This document shows positions 1 through 7,510 of a stretch of 32,868 nucleotides of DNA, piece after piece. The position numbers were made by a program, and so were the translations under genes. Source of the stretch: JAYFRC01 sp034926415. GTDB taxonomy: Bacteria > Bacillota > Clostridia > Oscillospirales > Oscillospiraceae. Position 1 is the first letter of the stretch; each line of letters opens with the position of its first letter. The notes under the pieces are model-generated. The model ran no database searches, was not told where the DNA came from, and saw only the letters and a list, made by a program, of their open reading frames with translations. Where the stretch lies: NCBI GenBank assembly GCA_034926415.1, contig JAYFRC010000069.1, positions 1 through 32,868 of the forward strand, read 5' to 3'.

Positions 1-278
1 TCGCTGTCGTACTGCGAGACCTCTATCATAAGGTCATGCACGGAATGTATCGCCCGCGCGCCCTCGACAAAAAGCCTCTCGTCGCGCGACATAACGATAT
101 TCACCCTGTCGGGAAGAGGCCTCGACCCAGGGAGCGAGAGCAGCGTGTTGTGCCCCATAACGACGATTTTTCCTTGCGTCAGAGTCTTGAACCGCTTCAT
201 GTCGTTGGGTATATGAAAAAGCAGCAAATTGTCCTTCCCTATTCCCCAGTTCCTTGAAACGCATACTATGGCGTTCAT
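1..278 (-). CDS. folA: Dihydrofolate reductase, N-terminal part (cut by window edge)
   Basis: Only the first 92 or so codons are present; the gene runs off the left edge. DHFR reduces dihydrofolate to tetrahydrofolate with NADPH in the cytoplasm. The protein begins MNAIVCVSRNWGIGKDN, matching the DHFR N-terminus, where the WGIGKDN stretch is the Met20-loop region. It continues with a PNDMKRFK helix, a GKIVVMGHNT strand and turn (the usual MGRKT region, here with H and N), and SLPGSRPLPDRVNIVMSRD, the classic LPxRxNIVLSR motif. The ATG at 278 follows an AGAGGTG ribosome-binding site. It lies 14 nt downstream of the thyA stop. ThyA produces dihydrofolate and DHFR recycles it, so the pair is a functional operon. 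Family assignment is confident; completeness cannot be judged. Confidence 0.9.
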   Translation of the reverse strand, partial: MNAIVCVSRNWGIGKDNLLLFHIPNDMKRFKTLTQGKIVVMGHNTLLSLPGSRPLPDRVNIVMSRDERLFVEGARAIHSVHDLMIEVSQYDS

Positions 279-292
279 TATTTCACCTCTGT

Positions 293-1123
293 TTATACCG
301 CAACGGGGATCTTCGCCTCAAACGGCGCGGGATCGTATCCCGCGAGAGAGAAGCTGTCCCGAGTGAACGAATAGAAATCGGAAATGCTTTTGTCGATGAC
401 GAACTCCGGAGCCTTGCGCGGGCTCTGGCGGAGCATCTCCTCTATTATCGGAACGTGGCGGTCGTATATGTGCGCGTCGGCTATGACGTGAACAAGCTCG
501 CCCGCCTTAAGTCCCGCGACCTGCGCCATCATGTGAACAAGCACGGAATACTGCACCACGTTCCAGTTGTTCGCGGCAAGCATATCCTGCGAGCGCTGGT
601 TCAGTATGGCGTTCAGCGTGCCGCCGCTGACGTTGAATGTCATCGAGTATGCGCAGGGATAAAGCGCCATCTCGTGAAGGTCGTCAAAATTATAGATATT
701 GGTCAGTATCCTGCGCGAAGCGGGGTTGTGCCGGAGGTCGTATATAACTCGGTCTACCTGGTCGAACTCCCCCTCGGGATATTTGTGCTTCACTCCGAGC
801 TGATAGCCGTAGGCCTTTCCGATGGAGCCGTTCTCGTCCGCCCACTGATCCCAGATGTGGCCTCGGAGCTCGGCGATGTTGTTCGACTTCTTCTGCCATA
901 TCCAGAGCAGCTCGTCGATACAGGTCTTGAAATATGTACGGCGCAGCGTCAGTATCGGAAACTCGGACGAAAGGTCGTATCTGTTGACGATACCGAATTT
1001 TTTTATCGTGTGCGCCGGAGTCCCGTCCTCCCACTTCGGGCGGACGTCGAGCTCCGTGTCCCATACGCCGCTTTCAAGTATGTCGCGGCAGTTGCTTATA
1101 AAGATTTCGTCGGCTCGGCTCAT
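293..1123 (-). CDS. thyA: Thymidylate synthase, Bacillus ThyA / phage phi3T-like subtype
   Basis: Converts dUMP and methylene-tetrahydrofolate to dTMP and dihydrofolate. The product is 276 residues if started at the ATG at 1123, nine bases after a GGGG Shine-Dalgarno; in-frame ATGs at 1129 and 1147 are alternatives. Recognisable stretches are DVRPKWEDGTPAHT near the N-terminus, ELLWIWQKKSN, HIWDQWADENGSIGKAYG, the arginine pair in NPASRRIL, and the catalytic cysteine at about residue 157 in ALYPCAYS. Canonical ThyA has PCH after the proline-cysteine; this PCAY form resembles the Bacillus subtilis ThyA and phage phi3T enzymes as I recall them. Later come QRSQDMLAANNWNV (dUMP contact region) and ADAHIYDRH. 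The end, IPVAV, fits the family C-terminus. It is followed closely by folA. Confidence 0.95.
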   Translation of the reverse strand: MSRADEIFISNCRDILESGVWDTELDVRPKWEDGTPAHTIKKFGIVNRYDLSSEFPILTLRRTYFKTCIDELLWIWQKKSNNIAELRGHIWDQWADENGSIGKAYGYQLGVKHKYPEGEFDQVDRVIYDLRHNPASRRILTNIYNFDDLHEMALYPCAYSMTFNVSGGTLNAILNQRSQDMLAANNWNVVQYSVLVHMMAQVAGLKAGELVHVIADAHIYDRHVPIIEEMLRQSPRKAPEFVIDKSISDFYSFTRDSFSLAGYDPAPFEAKIPVAV

Positions 1124-1293
1124 GCGCATATTCCCCTTTTCTCGCACCGGCCCGGCATAATCGCCGTGTACCGGATATACTACAACAAGTTATGATACCA
1201 AAAAACGCGACGGATTGAAAGCAAAAAATAGCGTCCCGATTTTGTCTGATTTATATATATTTTTCAAAAAAGTTGTAAACGCCGGGCAAAATA

Positions 1294-1322
1294 TTGCAAA
1301 ACCGGCAGCATTGTAGTATGAT
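1294..1322 (+). promoter_or_regulatory. Sigma-A type promoter for the YitT-like gene
   Basis: TTGCAA at 1294-1299 and TATGAT at 1317-1322 are separated by exactly 17 bases. Transcription would start near 1330, giving a leader of about 50 nt before the GTG start at 1379. No equally good promoter was found for thyA on the other strand; a weak TTGGTA-N16-TATATC lies around 1170-1200. Confidence 0.65.
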
Positions 1323-1378
1323 GATTCGGCAAGCTGCGGTTAAGCGCGGTGTACAAATTCCTGAAGGGAGGCCGACTT

Positions 1379-2227
1379 GTGGCCGCCAACATTCGCTCGT
1401 TTCTGCGCCTTACGTTCGGTACGGTGCTCGTGATCATCGGCGTATATTTTTTCAAATTTCCAAATAATTTTTCCACCGGCGGCGTCACCGGCATATCCAT
1501 GATAATCGCAAAGCTCATTCCCACCTTAAGCCCCGGCACGATGGTGCTCATCATAAACATGGCTCTGCTCGTCGTCGCGTTCTTTTTTCTCGGGAATGGC
1601 TTTGGAGTAAAGACCGTATACTGCTCCGTGCTGCTGTCGCTCGGCGTCAAGCTGCTCGAGATTGTTTATCCCATGAATGCCCCGTTCACAGATCAGCCCC
1701 TTATGGAACTCGTATACGCGGTCATGCTCCCCGCCATCGGTTCCGCTTTTCTGTTCAACGAAAACTCGTCCACCGGCGGAACGGACATTGTGGCGATGAT
1801 ACTGAAAAAATACACGAACATCGACATAGGCCGCGCCCTGATGCTTTCTGACGCGGCAATAGTCGCTATCGCGTGCTTCATATTCGGCATAAGAACCGGG
1901 CTTTTCTGTATAATGGGGCTCGCGATGAAATCGGTCGTCGTCGATACAGTTATCGAAAACTTCAACCTATGCAAGTATTTTACGATAATTACGACGAAGC
2001 CCAACGAAATATGTCAGTTCATCGAAAGCGAACTTGGACGCAGCGCCACAGTAACCGACGCCACCGGACATTTCAGCGGCGAAGCGCGCACGATAGTGAT
2101 AACCGTCGTGCGGCGCTCTCAGGCCGTGCGCCTGCGCCGCTGGGTCAAGATCGTCGATCCCGGCGCCTTCACAATGATAACAAACACCAGTGAGATAATC
2201 GGCAAAGGCTTTCGCGGCATGAATTGA
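1379..2227 (+). CDS. YitT family membrane protein (DUF161 plus DUF2179)
   Basis: Integral membrane protein of 282 residues, the usual YitT/YpjC family length. The chosen start is the GTG at 1379, seven bases after a perfect GGGAGG; a GTG at 1349 in the same frame lacks a ribosome-binding site. About five hydrophobic segments cover the first two thirds. The family signature is visible in NNFSTGGVTGISMII and again, as an internal repeat, in NENSSTGGTDIVAMIL. The last 90 residues form a soluble cytoplasmic DUF2179 domain, with YFTIITTKPNEICQFIE and ending in TMITNTSEIIGKGF. Transport substrate is unknown for the family. The DUF815 ATPase gene follows after 72 bases, with no terminator between, so co-transcription is possible. 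The gap contains a GC-rich inverted repeat (GCTGCGGC-CC-GCCGCAGC) without a T-tract. Confidence 0.9.
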   Translation: MAANIRSFLRLTFGTVLVIIGVYFFKFPNNFSTGGVTGISMIIAKLIPTLSPGTMVLIINMALLVVAFFFLGNGFGVKTVYCSVLLSLGVKLLEIVYPMNAPFTDQPLMELVYAVMLPAIGSAFLFNENSSTGGTDIVAMILKKYTNIDIGRALMLSDAAIVAIACFIFGIRTGLFCIMGLAMKSVVVDTVIENFNLCKYFTIITTKPNEICQFIESELGRSATVTDATGHFSGEARTIVITVVRRSQAVRLRRWVKIVDPGAFTMITNTSEIIGKGFRGMN

Positions 2228-2299
2228 ATGCGGAAATGGCTGCGGCCCGCCGCAGCGCAATGTGCAGCCTGAACCGGACAATAAAAAGAGGTAACCAAA

Positions 2300-3508
2300 A
2301 TGCAAAATATTGGAAAGCTTTACAGGGAGCTGCGCTCTCTTTCCGCGTATAGGGGTATAGCTAAACTGCCGCCGATCGAAAGTCTCGGTCGGCTGCTGGC
2401 GGGAATAGCCGGAGGAGAGGACGGCGGGGTGCTTGTCGAGGCATACGCGCAGACCCTGTCATCGCTCGAGGACGCCGGTTTCGACGGCCCGGGGGCGTAT
2501 ATCCTCTCGCATCTGCTCGGCGACGACACGGCTTACGGCCTCGCCGCCGCCGACGATCGCGCAAGCGAGACGCTGACCGCCGCCGCAAAGCGCGACGTCG
2601 ATGTCCTGGTAAAGCTTGCGTCCATCCCGTGCGGCACGCTAAAGGCCGCCGCTGCAAATGCCGCCCCCGACTGGGCCGAGGAAGCGGAAGAATTGCCGGA
2701 ATGGGTCTCGGGCGCGGGATTCGACTTTGAATCGCTGACGCGGGAGTATGAGAAAAACGGAGCAGGGACCTTTGCAAAATACCGAGCGTTTGTCTGGTCC
2801 GGGCACGAGCTCAAGCCCATATCCGACCCTGACACCGGCGACACCGAGCTTTTCGGCTACGCCGAACAGCGCGAGGAAGTGCGGCTCAATACTCAGGCTT
2901 TGCTCGACGGCAAGCGCGTAAACAACATGCTCCTCTACGGCGAGGCCGGAACCGGCAAGTCCGCTACTGTCAAGAATCTGCTAAACATCGAGGGCTTTGG
3001 CAACCTGCGCATAATAGAGATTGACAAGGAGCAGCTTTCCGACATCCCCGATCTTATACGCATGCTCGGCGGAAGACGACAGAAATTTATACTGTTCATC
3101 GACGACCTGAGCTTTGAAAACGCGACGGGCGGTTATTCCGTACTCAAGACCGTGCTCGAGGGCGGGCTTGAAAAGAGGCCCGGAAACGTCGCCATCTACG
3201 CAACGTCGAACCGCCGTCACCTTATGCGCGAAACGTTCAGCGAGCGTGGAAACGACGAGGTCAATCTCCACGAGACAATACAGGAACGCACCGCTCTGTC
3301 CGAGCGTTTCGGCATACGCGTGCTGTTCGTCGGACTGAATCAGGACGACTACCTCGCGCTCGTCGAAAATCTCGCGGCGCAGGCGGATGTAAAAATGGCG
3401 AAAGAACAGCTCTGGAAAGAAGCGATACAATGGGAGCGCGAGCACGCGAGCCGCACCCCGCGCACGGCGCTGCAGTTCGTCAGCTATCTTCAAAGCAAAC
3501 GCACATAA
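2300..3508 (+). CDS. DUF815 family AAA-type ATPase
   Basis: Predicted soluble ATPase of 402 residues. The N-terminal 170 residues are variable and helical. A DUF815 core follows: FGYAEQREEV leads into a Walker A loop GEAGTGKS (about residues 214-221), a Walker B strand FILFIDDLSF, a sensor-like IYATSNRRHLM, and the arginine-rich EFSERGNDEVNLHETIQE-type segment typical of the family (here TFSERG). The end, RTPRTALQFVSYL, is also conserved. The ATG at 2300 is preceded by AGAGG. DUF815 proteins resemble small AAA+ ATPases, but their physiological role is not established. The gene follows the YitT-like gene and is closed by a hairpin terminator. Confidence 0.92.
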   Translation: MQNIGKLYRELRSLSAYRGIAKLPPIESLGRLLAGIAGGEDGGVLVEAYAQTLSSLEDAGFDGPGAYILSHLLGDDTAYGLAAADDRASETLTAAAKRDVDVLVKLASIPCGTLKAAAANAAPDWAEEAEELPEWVSGAGFDFESLTREYEKNGAGTFAKYRAFVWSGHELKPISDPDTGDTELFGYAEQREEVRLNTQALLDGKRVNNMLLYGEAGTGKSATVKNLLNIEGFGNLRIIEIDKEQLSDIPDLIRMLGGRRQKFILFIDDLSFENATGGYSVLKTVLEGGLEKRPGNVAIYATSNRRHLMRETFSERGNDEVNLHETIQERTALSERFGIRVLFVGLNQDDYLALVENLAAQADVKMAKEQLWKEAIQWEREHASRTPRTALQFVSYLQSKRT

Positions 3509-3537
3509 AATCCGCATTATTACATTTACATTATTAT

Positions 3538-3572
3538 AAGACCCGCGCTCCGTACGGCTGAGCGCGGGTCTT
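3538..3572. terminator. Bidirectional intrinsic terminator between convergent genes
   Basis: A perfect 13-bp stem (3538-3550 with 3560-3572) encloses a 9-nt loop. It lies between the plus-strand DUF815 gene (stop 3508) and the minus-strand gene ending at 3593. The flanking T-runs are interrupted on both sides, so efficiency is uncertain. Confidence 0.7.
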
Positions 3573-3592
3573 ACAATTTTATTTCATTTTAT

Positions 3593-4063
3593 TCAGTCAG
3601 CGCCCTTAAGAGCCGACACGGCGTAATATATCGTCCCGTCGTCGTCAATCACTTTGCCGCGAAGCTTCATCGCGCTCCGTGAATAGGTATAGCCGCTCCC
3701 GTCCGGAAAGAAAACCACGCCGTAATCCGTGTCCTCGCTGGGGAAAAATACCACGCAGCCCTCGGCTATATCCGCGTCCTGCTGCACCATGTGCTTGCAT
3801 TTCGCGCCAGCGATAAGCGTCTCAACGTCCTCCGGCACGGACGCGACTGTGCCCTCGCCGTTTTCGCTGACGACAGCGTACGTCATCGGGGTCACACCGT
3901 CCTCATGAGTGTGGAGCATCTTCGTCATTGAAGCGGGGGTGCTGTACGAAAATACCCCGGCAAAAATGACTATTATCACAAGCACTATGAAATAGCGATG
4001 GTGTATCTCCGACATATTGGCCTCCTGCGGGGTCTGAGGGATGTCTTTGTAATTTTCTTCCAT
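3593..4063 (-). CDS. Unknown single-pass membrane protein
   Basis: I do not recognise this 156-residue protein. A short acidic N-terminus is followed by one hydrophobic segment at about residues 24-41 (YFIVLVIIVIFAGVF), which predicts a signal anchor with a small extracytoplasmic domain of about 110 residues. That domain has two cysteines (in AKCKHM and AEGCVVF) and repeated beta-type stretches (VVFFPSEDTDYGVVFFPDGSG, GTIYYAVSALKG), suggesting a compact beta fold. A good AAGGAG lies 12 bases before the ATG at 4063. It starts 22 bases after rsmI and so is the last gene of a trmN6-rsmI operon. No enzymatic motif is visible. The operon position says little about function because both upstream genes are housekeeping RNA methyltransferases. 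Confidence 0.75.
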   Translation of the reverse strand: MEENYKDIPQTPQEANMSEIHHRYFIVLVIIVIFAGVFSYSTPASMTKMLHTHEDGVTPMTYAVVSENGEGTVASVPEDVETLIAGAKCKHMVQQDADIAEGCVVFFPSEDTDYGVVFFPDGSGYTYSRSAMKLRGKVIDDDGTIYYAVSALKGAD

Positions 4064-4085
4064 TTTTTACCATTGCTCCTTTTTC

Positions 4086-4916
4086 TCATTTGCCGAGAAC
4101 CGCAGCGTAAAGCGCGTTTTTGTTGAGTCCCGTATCGTCGCTGACGCGGCGCACGGCGTCCTTCATTTTCACTCCCTCGCCGCGAAGACGCCCGACCATT
4201 GCGACGCCCTCGTCCATATCGACGGCGGCGCCCTCGCGCTCCGGCGCTCCGGCGACAACTATGACATACTCTCCCCGCGGCTCCGCCTCCGCATAATACG
4301 CGTCGGCTTCGCCGAGCGTCAGGCGCATGGTCTGCTCGTGCAATTTCGTTATCTCACGGCTCAGCGAGGCGCGCCTGTCGGCTCCGAAGGCCGAAACGAG
4401 GTCTGAAAGAGTAGTGCGTAGTTTATGCGGAGCCTCGTAGAATATCATAGTCCGGCTCTCGCCCGAAAGCGAATCGAGCCTATCTTTGCGCTCCCCTCTG
4501 CCCACGGGGAGAAAGCCCTCGAAGGTGAAGCGTCCGGTCGGAAGTCCTGACACGGCCAGCGCGGATATGAGCGCGCAGCAGCCGGGGATTGACAGGACCT
4601 CAACGCCGTTTTCGGCGGCAAGGCGCGCCATGCTTTCCCCAGGGTCGCTTATGGCAGGGGTCCCCGCGTCCGTCACAAGCGCGCAGCTCTCGCCCGCGAG
4701 AAGCCGGCCGAGTATCTGCGGCCCCGCCGACGCGGCGTTATGCTCGTGATAGCTCACAAGCTGCTTTTTTATACCGAAATGATTGAGCAGCCTGAGCGTC
4801 ACGCGCGTGTCCTCGGCCGCGATAAAATCGGCTTCCCCGAGCGTTTTGAGCGCGCGCGGCGACAGGTCCGAAAGGTTGCCTATCGGCGTCGCCACAAGAT
4901 AAAGCGTACCGCTCAT
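4086..4916 (-). CDS. rsmI: 16S rRNA (cytidine(1402)-2'-O)-methyltransferase RsmI
   Basis: SAM-dependent methyltransferase that adds the 2'-O-methyl group of m4Cm1402 in the ribosomal P-site region of 16S rRNA. The 276-residue product has the tetrapyrrole-methylase-like fold signature: GTLYLVATPIGNLSDLSPRA at the N-terminus, AEDTRVTLRLLNHFGI, SYHEHNA, LVTDAGTPAISDPG (SAM-binding loop), SIPGCCALISALAVSGL, FEGFLP and FYEAPHKLRTTL. The C-terminus (GLNKNALYAAVLG) is the usual helix-turn-helix-like tail. The ATG overlaps the stop of the upstream methyltransferase gene by four bases (ATGA), indicating translational coupling. Confidence 0.96.
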   Translation of the reverse strand: MSGTLYLVATPIGNLSDLSPRALKTLGEADFIAAEDTRVTLRLLNHFGIKKQLVSYHEHNAASAGPQILGRLLAGESCALVTDAGTPAISDPGESMARLAAENGVEVLSIPGCCALISALAVSGLPTGRFTFEGFLPVGRGERKDRLDSLSGESRTMIFYEAPHKLRTTLSDLVSAFGADRRASLSREITKLHEQTMRLTLGEADAYYAEAEPRGEYVIVVAGAPEREGAAVDMDEGVAMVGRLRGEGVKMKDAVRRVSDDTGLNKNALYAAVLGK

Positions 4917-5641
4917 GCGTCTGCCCTCCTGAAATATATTTTTTCCACCTCGGGCGTGTCCCTCCCGTTTTCATCGCGCAGTATGAGAGGCGGCTCAACT
5001 TTGAGCCCCGCTCCTCCGCCCTTCGCGCATTCGAGCAGCAGCAGCGACGGGGCCCTTTCCGGGCGAAGACACACGAAGCGAAGGCGCTTGGGTTCAAGCG
5101 CTCTATCCCGGGCGGCGCACACGACGTCCGCCAGGCGCTCCGGCCTGTACACGAGGCAGAATTTCCCGCCCCATCTCAAAAGCCGGGACGCCGCCGAGAA
5201 TACGTCTCCGATTTCGCAGAGGCTCTCCTCACGCGCGGCGCGTCTGTTGTCGTCCGCCGCGCTCTCTCCGCTTCCGGCGCGGAAATACGGAGGGTTCGAG
5301 ACTACAAGGTCGTATTTGCCGGCATCCAGCACTCCGCCGAGGGAGCGGATATCGGCGATATACGTTTTCAGCCTGTCGGCTATTCCGTTTTCGGCGGCGT
5401 TTTTCTCCGCAAGAGCCCGCGCGTCGGCGCATATCTCGACCCCGTCTACGCACAATTCTCTCTCACGGGAGAGCAGAAGCAGGCCGAGCAGTCCGCCTCC
5501 TGCGCCGAGATCGGCGCACCGGAGGCCGCGGCGCAGCTTCGGAAACGCCGAGAGCAGGAACGAATCCGTCCCAGGCTTTGTCAGCGCGTCGTCGTATATG
5601 AGCGTGAAGCCGCCTTCGAAAAGCAAATCGCGTCTTTCCAT
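4913..5641 (-). CDS. TrmN6-like tRNA/N6-adenine methyltransferase
   Basis: Class I SAM-dependent methyltransferase of 242 residues, of the YfiC/TrmN6 group that methylates N6 of A37 in tRNA1(Val) in enterobacteria. Visible features: an FTLIYDDALTKPGTDSFLLSAF lead-in, motif I CADLGAGGGLLGLLLL (SAM binding), an acidic VDGVEICADARALAEKNAAENG post-I strand, and the amino-methyltransferase motif VVSNPPYF. The ATG at 5641 has GGAG eight bases upstream; the frame remains open further upstream, but that region contains the promoter and the abrB terminator. It is coupled by ATGA to rsmI, an arrangement I know from other Firmicutes. The exact substrate is inferred from the family. Confidence 0.88.
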   Translation of the reverse strand: MERRDLLFEGGFTLIYDDALTKPGTDSFLLSAFPKLRRGLRCADLGAGGGLLGLLLLSRERELCVDGVEICADARALAEKNAAENGIADRLKTYIADIRSLGGVLDAGKYDLVVSNPPYFRAGSGESAADDNRRAAREESLCEIGDVFSAASRLLRWGGKFCLVYRPERLADVVCAARDRALEPKRLRFVCLRPERAPSLLLLECAKGGGAGLKVEPPLILRDENGRDTPEVEKIYFRRADA

Positions 5642-5694
5642 ATCGCATCTCCGCAGAATGTTTCGGATATTTCCGCATATTGTAATTGACGAAC

Positions 5695-5723
5695 AGTATA
5701 ATATAAAATCCGACGGTTGGCAA
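5695..5723 (-). promoter_or_regulatory. Sigma-A promoter for the trmN6-rsmI operon
   Basis: On the minus strand TTGCCA (5718-5723) and TATACT (5695-5700) are separated by 17 bases. The -35 box overlaps the T-tract of the abrB terminator. The transcript would begin near 5688, about 45 nt before the ATG at 5641. Confidence 0.8.
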
Positions 5724-5760
5724 ACAAAAACAGGGGCGCCGGAAAATCCGGCGCCCCTGT
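5721..5760 (-). terminator. Intrinsic terminator of abrB
   Basis: On the minus strand a perfect 13-bp GC-rich stem (5748-5760 with 5730-5742) with a 5-nt loop is followed by TTTTTGTTTG. It starts about 20 bases after the abrB stop, so abrB is monocistronic. Confidence 0.9.
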
Positions 5761-5780
5761 CCGATACCATTACCATTGAA

Positions 5781-6041
5781 TCAAAGCTTCTTTTCCTGAA
5801 GCGCCTTCAGGCACCTGGGGCAGACGTTTTTGCCCTTAAACTTGATTATGTCCTTGGTATTGCTGCAGAATATGCAGGAAGGACGATACTTTGTAAGAAT
5901 AATGGACTGGTCCTTAACATAAATTTCCACATCGTCCTTTTCGGCAATATCGAGCGTGCGGCGCAGTTCTATAGGAAGAACGATCCTTCCGAGCTCGTCT
6001 ACCTTGCGTACGATACCCGTTGCCTTTGACTGATTGTTCAT
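5781..6041 (-). CDS. abrB: AbrB/SpoVT family transition-state regulator with zinc-ribbon tail
   Basis: DNA-binding protein of 86 residues. Residues 5-50 form the swapped-hairpin AbrB domain, with GIVRKVDELGRIVLPIELRR, the hallmark of the family, then DVEIYVKDQSIILTKY. The C-terminal part replaces the Bacillus-type tail with two CxxC pairs (C56/C59 and C74/C77), a probable zinc ribbon common in clostridial AbrB proteins. AbrB proteins are dimeric or tetrameric repressors of post-exponential genes. An AGGAG lies about ten bases before the ATG. It has its own consensus promoter and terminator and is divergent from spmA, a sporulation gene. Whether it regulates spmA is not shown by the sequence. 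Confidence 0.93.
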   Translation of the reverse strand: MNNQSKATGIVRKVDELGRIVLPIELRRTLDIAEKDDVEIYVKDQSIILTKYRPSCIFCSNTKDIIKFKGKNVCPRCLKALQEKKL

Positions 6042-6135
6042 TTTTTTATCTCTCCTGTTCTCTAAGCATTTCTATCAATTGGTTTCTCTCCCAAGCTCTT
6101 TTTGCGCGAAAAGAAGCTTTCTTTTACCTTGTGTA

Positions 6136-6163
6136 ATTATATAACATTTTCTTCCTTTGTCAA
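6136..6163 (-). promoter_or_regulatory. Near-perfect sigma-A promoter for abrB
   Basis: The minus strand reads TTGACA (6158-6163), 16 bases, TATAAT (6136-6141). Both hexamers are exact consensus. The leader to the abrB ATG at 6041 is about 88 nt. Confidence 0.88.
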
Positions 6164-6211
6164 TAAGAACTGGCATTTTCTGGTACCTTCTTTTTGTTTT
6201 GGAGGCCGTTT

Positions 6212-6790
6212 ATGATTCTTGCTGTCGTCTTTACAATAATGATGGTCGTATCGGTGGCTTTCGGAGCGGCGACAGGCCATATGGACGCCGTTTCCGCCGC
6301 AGCCATCGACGGCGCGCGTGAGGCCGTCACTCTGTGCATTTCCCTGACGGGCATCATATGCATATGGACCGGATTCCTCTCCGTCATGGACCGCTCAGGA
6401 CTGTCGGGAAAAGTCGCGCGGCTTTTCAGGCCGCTGATAAAGCTGCTTTTTCCAAAGGCCGCCCGCGACGACGAGACGCTTTCAGCCATAGCCGCGAATA
6501 TGTCCGCAAATATGCTTGGCCTCGGGAACGCGGCGACGCCGCTCGGGATAAAGGCGGCGAGGCGCATGGCCACGGGATGCGGCGGCGCCGCGTCAGACGA
6601 GCTGTGCCTGCTCGTTGTCATGAACACCGCGTCCATACAGCTCATACCGACCACCATAGCCGCGATCAGAGCCGCAAACGGCTGCGCCTCGCCCTTCGAC
6701 ATACTGCCCGCCGTCTGGTTCACGTCTTTTTTGTCCGTCGCGGCGGGGCTTCTGGCGGCCAAAATAATGTCGCGCTTTCCGTCGGGGTGA
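6212..6790 (+). CDS. spmA: Spore maturation protein A
   Basis: Membrane protein of 192 residues (the Bacillus subtilis protein is close to this length) containing a nucleoside-recognition (Gate) domain. In Bacillus, SpmA and SpmB are needed for full spore-core dehydration. Visible features: an N-terminal membrane helix (MILAVVFTIMMVVSVAFG), a second around VTLCISLTGIICIWTGF, the conserved IAANMSANMLGLGNAATPLGIKA segment, then SDELCLLVVMNTASIQLIPTTIAAIRA and a final hydrophobic helix. The ATG at 6212 is six bases after GGAGG. spmB follows after 4 bases, so they are co-transcribed. I could not identify a convincing forespore or mother-cell promoter in the 170-base gap to abrB. Confidence 0.95.
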   Translation: MILAVVFTIMMVVSVAFGAATGHMDAVSAAAIDGAREAVTLCISLTGIICIWTGFLSVMDRSGLSGKVARLFRPLIKLLFPKAARDDETLSAIAANMSANMLGLGNAATPLGIKAARRMATGCGGAASDELCLLVVMNTASIQLIPTTIAAIRAANGCASPFDILPAVWFTSFLSVAAGLLAAKIMSRFPSG

Positions 6791-6794
6791 GAAA

Positions 6795-7310
6795 ATGGAT
6801 ATTACGTCGTTCATAATTCCGGTCTTTTTTGCCGCCGTATCGGTCTACGCGCTGTCACGGCGCACGGATGTTTACGCCGCACTCGCCGACGGCGCGGCCG
6901 ACGGCCTGCGCACCATGCTCGGAATAGCTCCCGCGCTCATCGTGATGCTTACCGCCGTGTCCATGCTCCGCGCCAGCGGAGCCACCGAGGCACTGGCGGC
7001 ACTGCTTGCTCCGGTGATGACAAGGCTTGGCGTCCCATCCGAGACAGTCGCGCTGATGCTTATACGCCCGCTCAGCGGGAGCGGGGCCCTTGCCGTCTGT
7101 TCCGACATAATCAAGACCTGCGGCGTGGACAGCGACGCGGGACGCACCGCGGCGGTAATGATGGGCAGCACCGAGACCACCTTCTATACCGCCGCCGTAT
7201 ATTTCGGCGCGGCGGGCATAGTAAAGACCCGGCACGCGATACCGGCTGCGCTGTGCGCCGACCTGACCGGGTTTATAACCGCGGCCGCAGCGGTAAAAAT
7301 ATTTTTTTGA
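6795..7310 (+). CDS. spmB: Spore maturation protein B
   Basis: Membrane protein of 171 residues, partner of SpmA in spore-core dehydration. It has the same nucleoside-recognition fold: hydrophobic N-terminus (ITSFIIPVFFAAVSVYAL), GAADGLRTMLGIAPALIVMLTAVSMLRASGA, the conserved ALMLIRPLSGSGALAV, and the family signature MMGSTETTFYTAAVYFGAAGI followed by a terminal membrane segment. A GGGGTGA overlapping the spmA stop serves as ribosome-binding site. A loose inverted repeat at 7313-7345 follows. Confidence 0.95.
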   Translation: MDITSFIIPVFFAAVSVYALSRRTDVYAALADGAADGLRTMLGIAPALIVMLTAVSMLRASGATEALAALLAPVMTRLGVPSETVALMLIRPLSGSGALAVCSDIIKTCGVDSDAGRTAAVMMGSTETTFYTAAVYFGAAGIVKTRHAIPAALCADLTGFITAAAAVKIFF

Positions 7311-7312
7311 CC

Positions 7313-7346
7313 GGGACGGAGATTCGGCTGGACAATATCCGTCCCC
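7313..7346 (+). terminator. Possible weak terminator after spmB
   Basis: An 8-bp inverted repeat (GGGACGGA 7313-7320, TCCGTCCC 7338-7345) with a 17-nt loop follows the spmB stop. There is no clean T-tract, so this is tentative. Confidence 0.35.
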
Positions 7347-7410
7347 TTAAAATATTTAAAAGCATTTTGTAATCACGCGGTATTAAAATCGACACGAATT
7401 GTAACCGCTT

Positions 7411-7443
7411 GTTCACAACTTCTCTCTCAATAACTGTTATAAT
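7411..7443 (+). promoter_or_regulatory. Extended -10 promoter with upstream GTTCACA, for the deacetylase gene
   Basis: TATAAT (7438-7443) is preceded by TGT, giving an extended -10. No -35 lies at 17 bases; instead GTTCACA (7411-7417) ends 16 bases before CTGTTATAAT. The same pattern and spacing recurs at 10344-10376. Confidence 0.65.
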
Positions 7444-7510
7444 ATGTATATCATACATTGCAAAAACAAATTGCGTATGCTATATCAGAATCAGAGGGAG
7501 AACAGAGAAA

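Noticed and set aside
254..1195. Long plus-strand open frame opposite thyA
   Set aside because: It is the antisense of a clear thymidylate synthase and has no recognisable domain or ribosome-binding site; high GC produces such frames throughout this window.
4740..6029. 429-codon plus-strand open frame
   Set aside because: It runs antisense across rsmI, the TrmN6-like gene, a terminator, a promoter and abrB, and its translation is low-complexity Arg/Ser-rich.
7411..7420. GTTCACAA as half of a Rex operator
   Set aside because: The symmetric partner half-site expected for Rex is not present at either occurrence of the motif.
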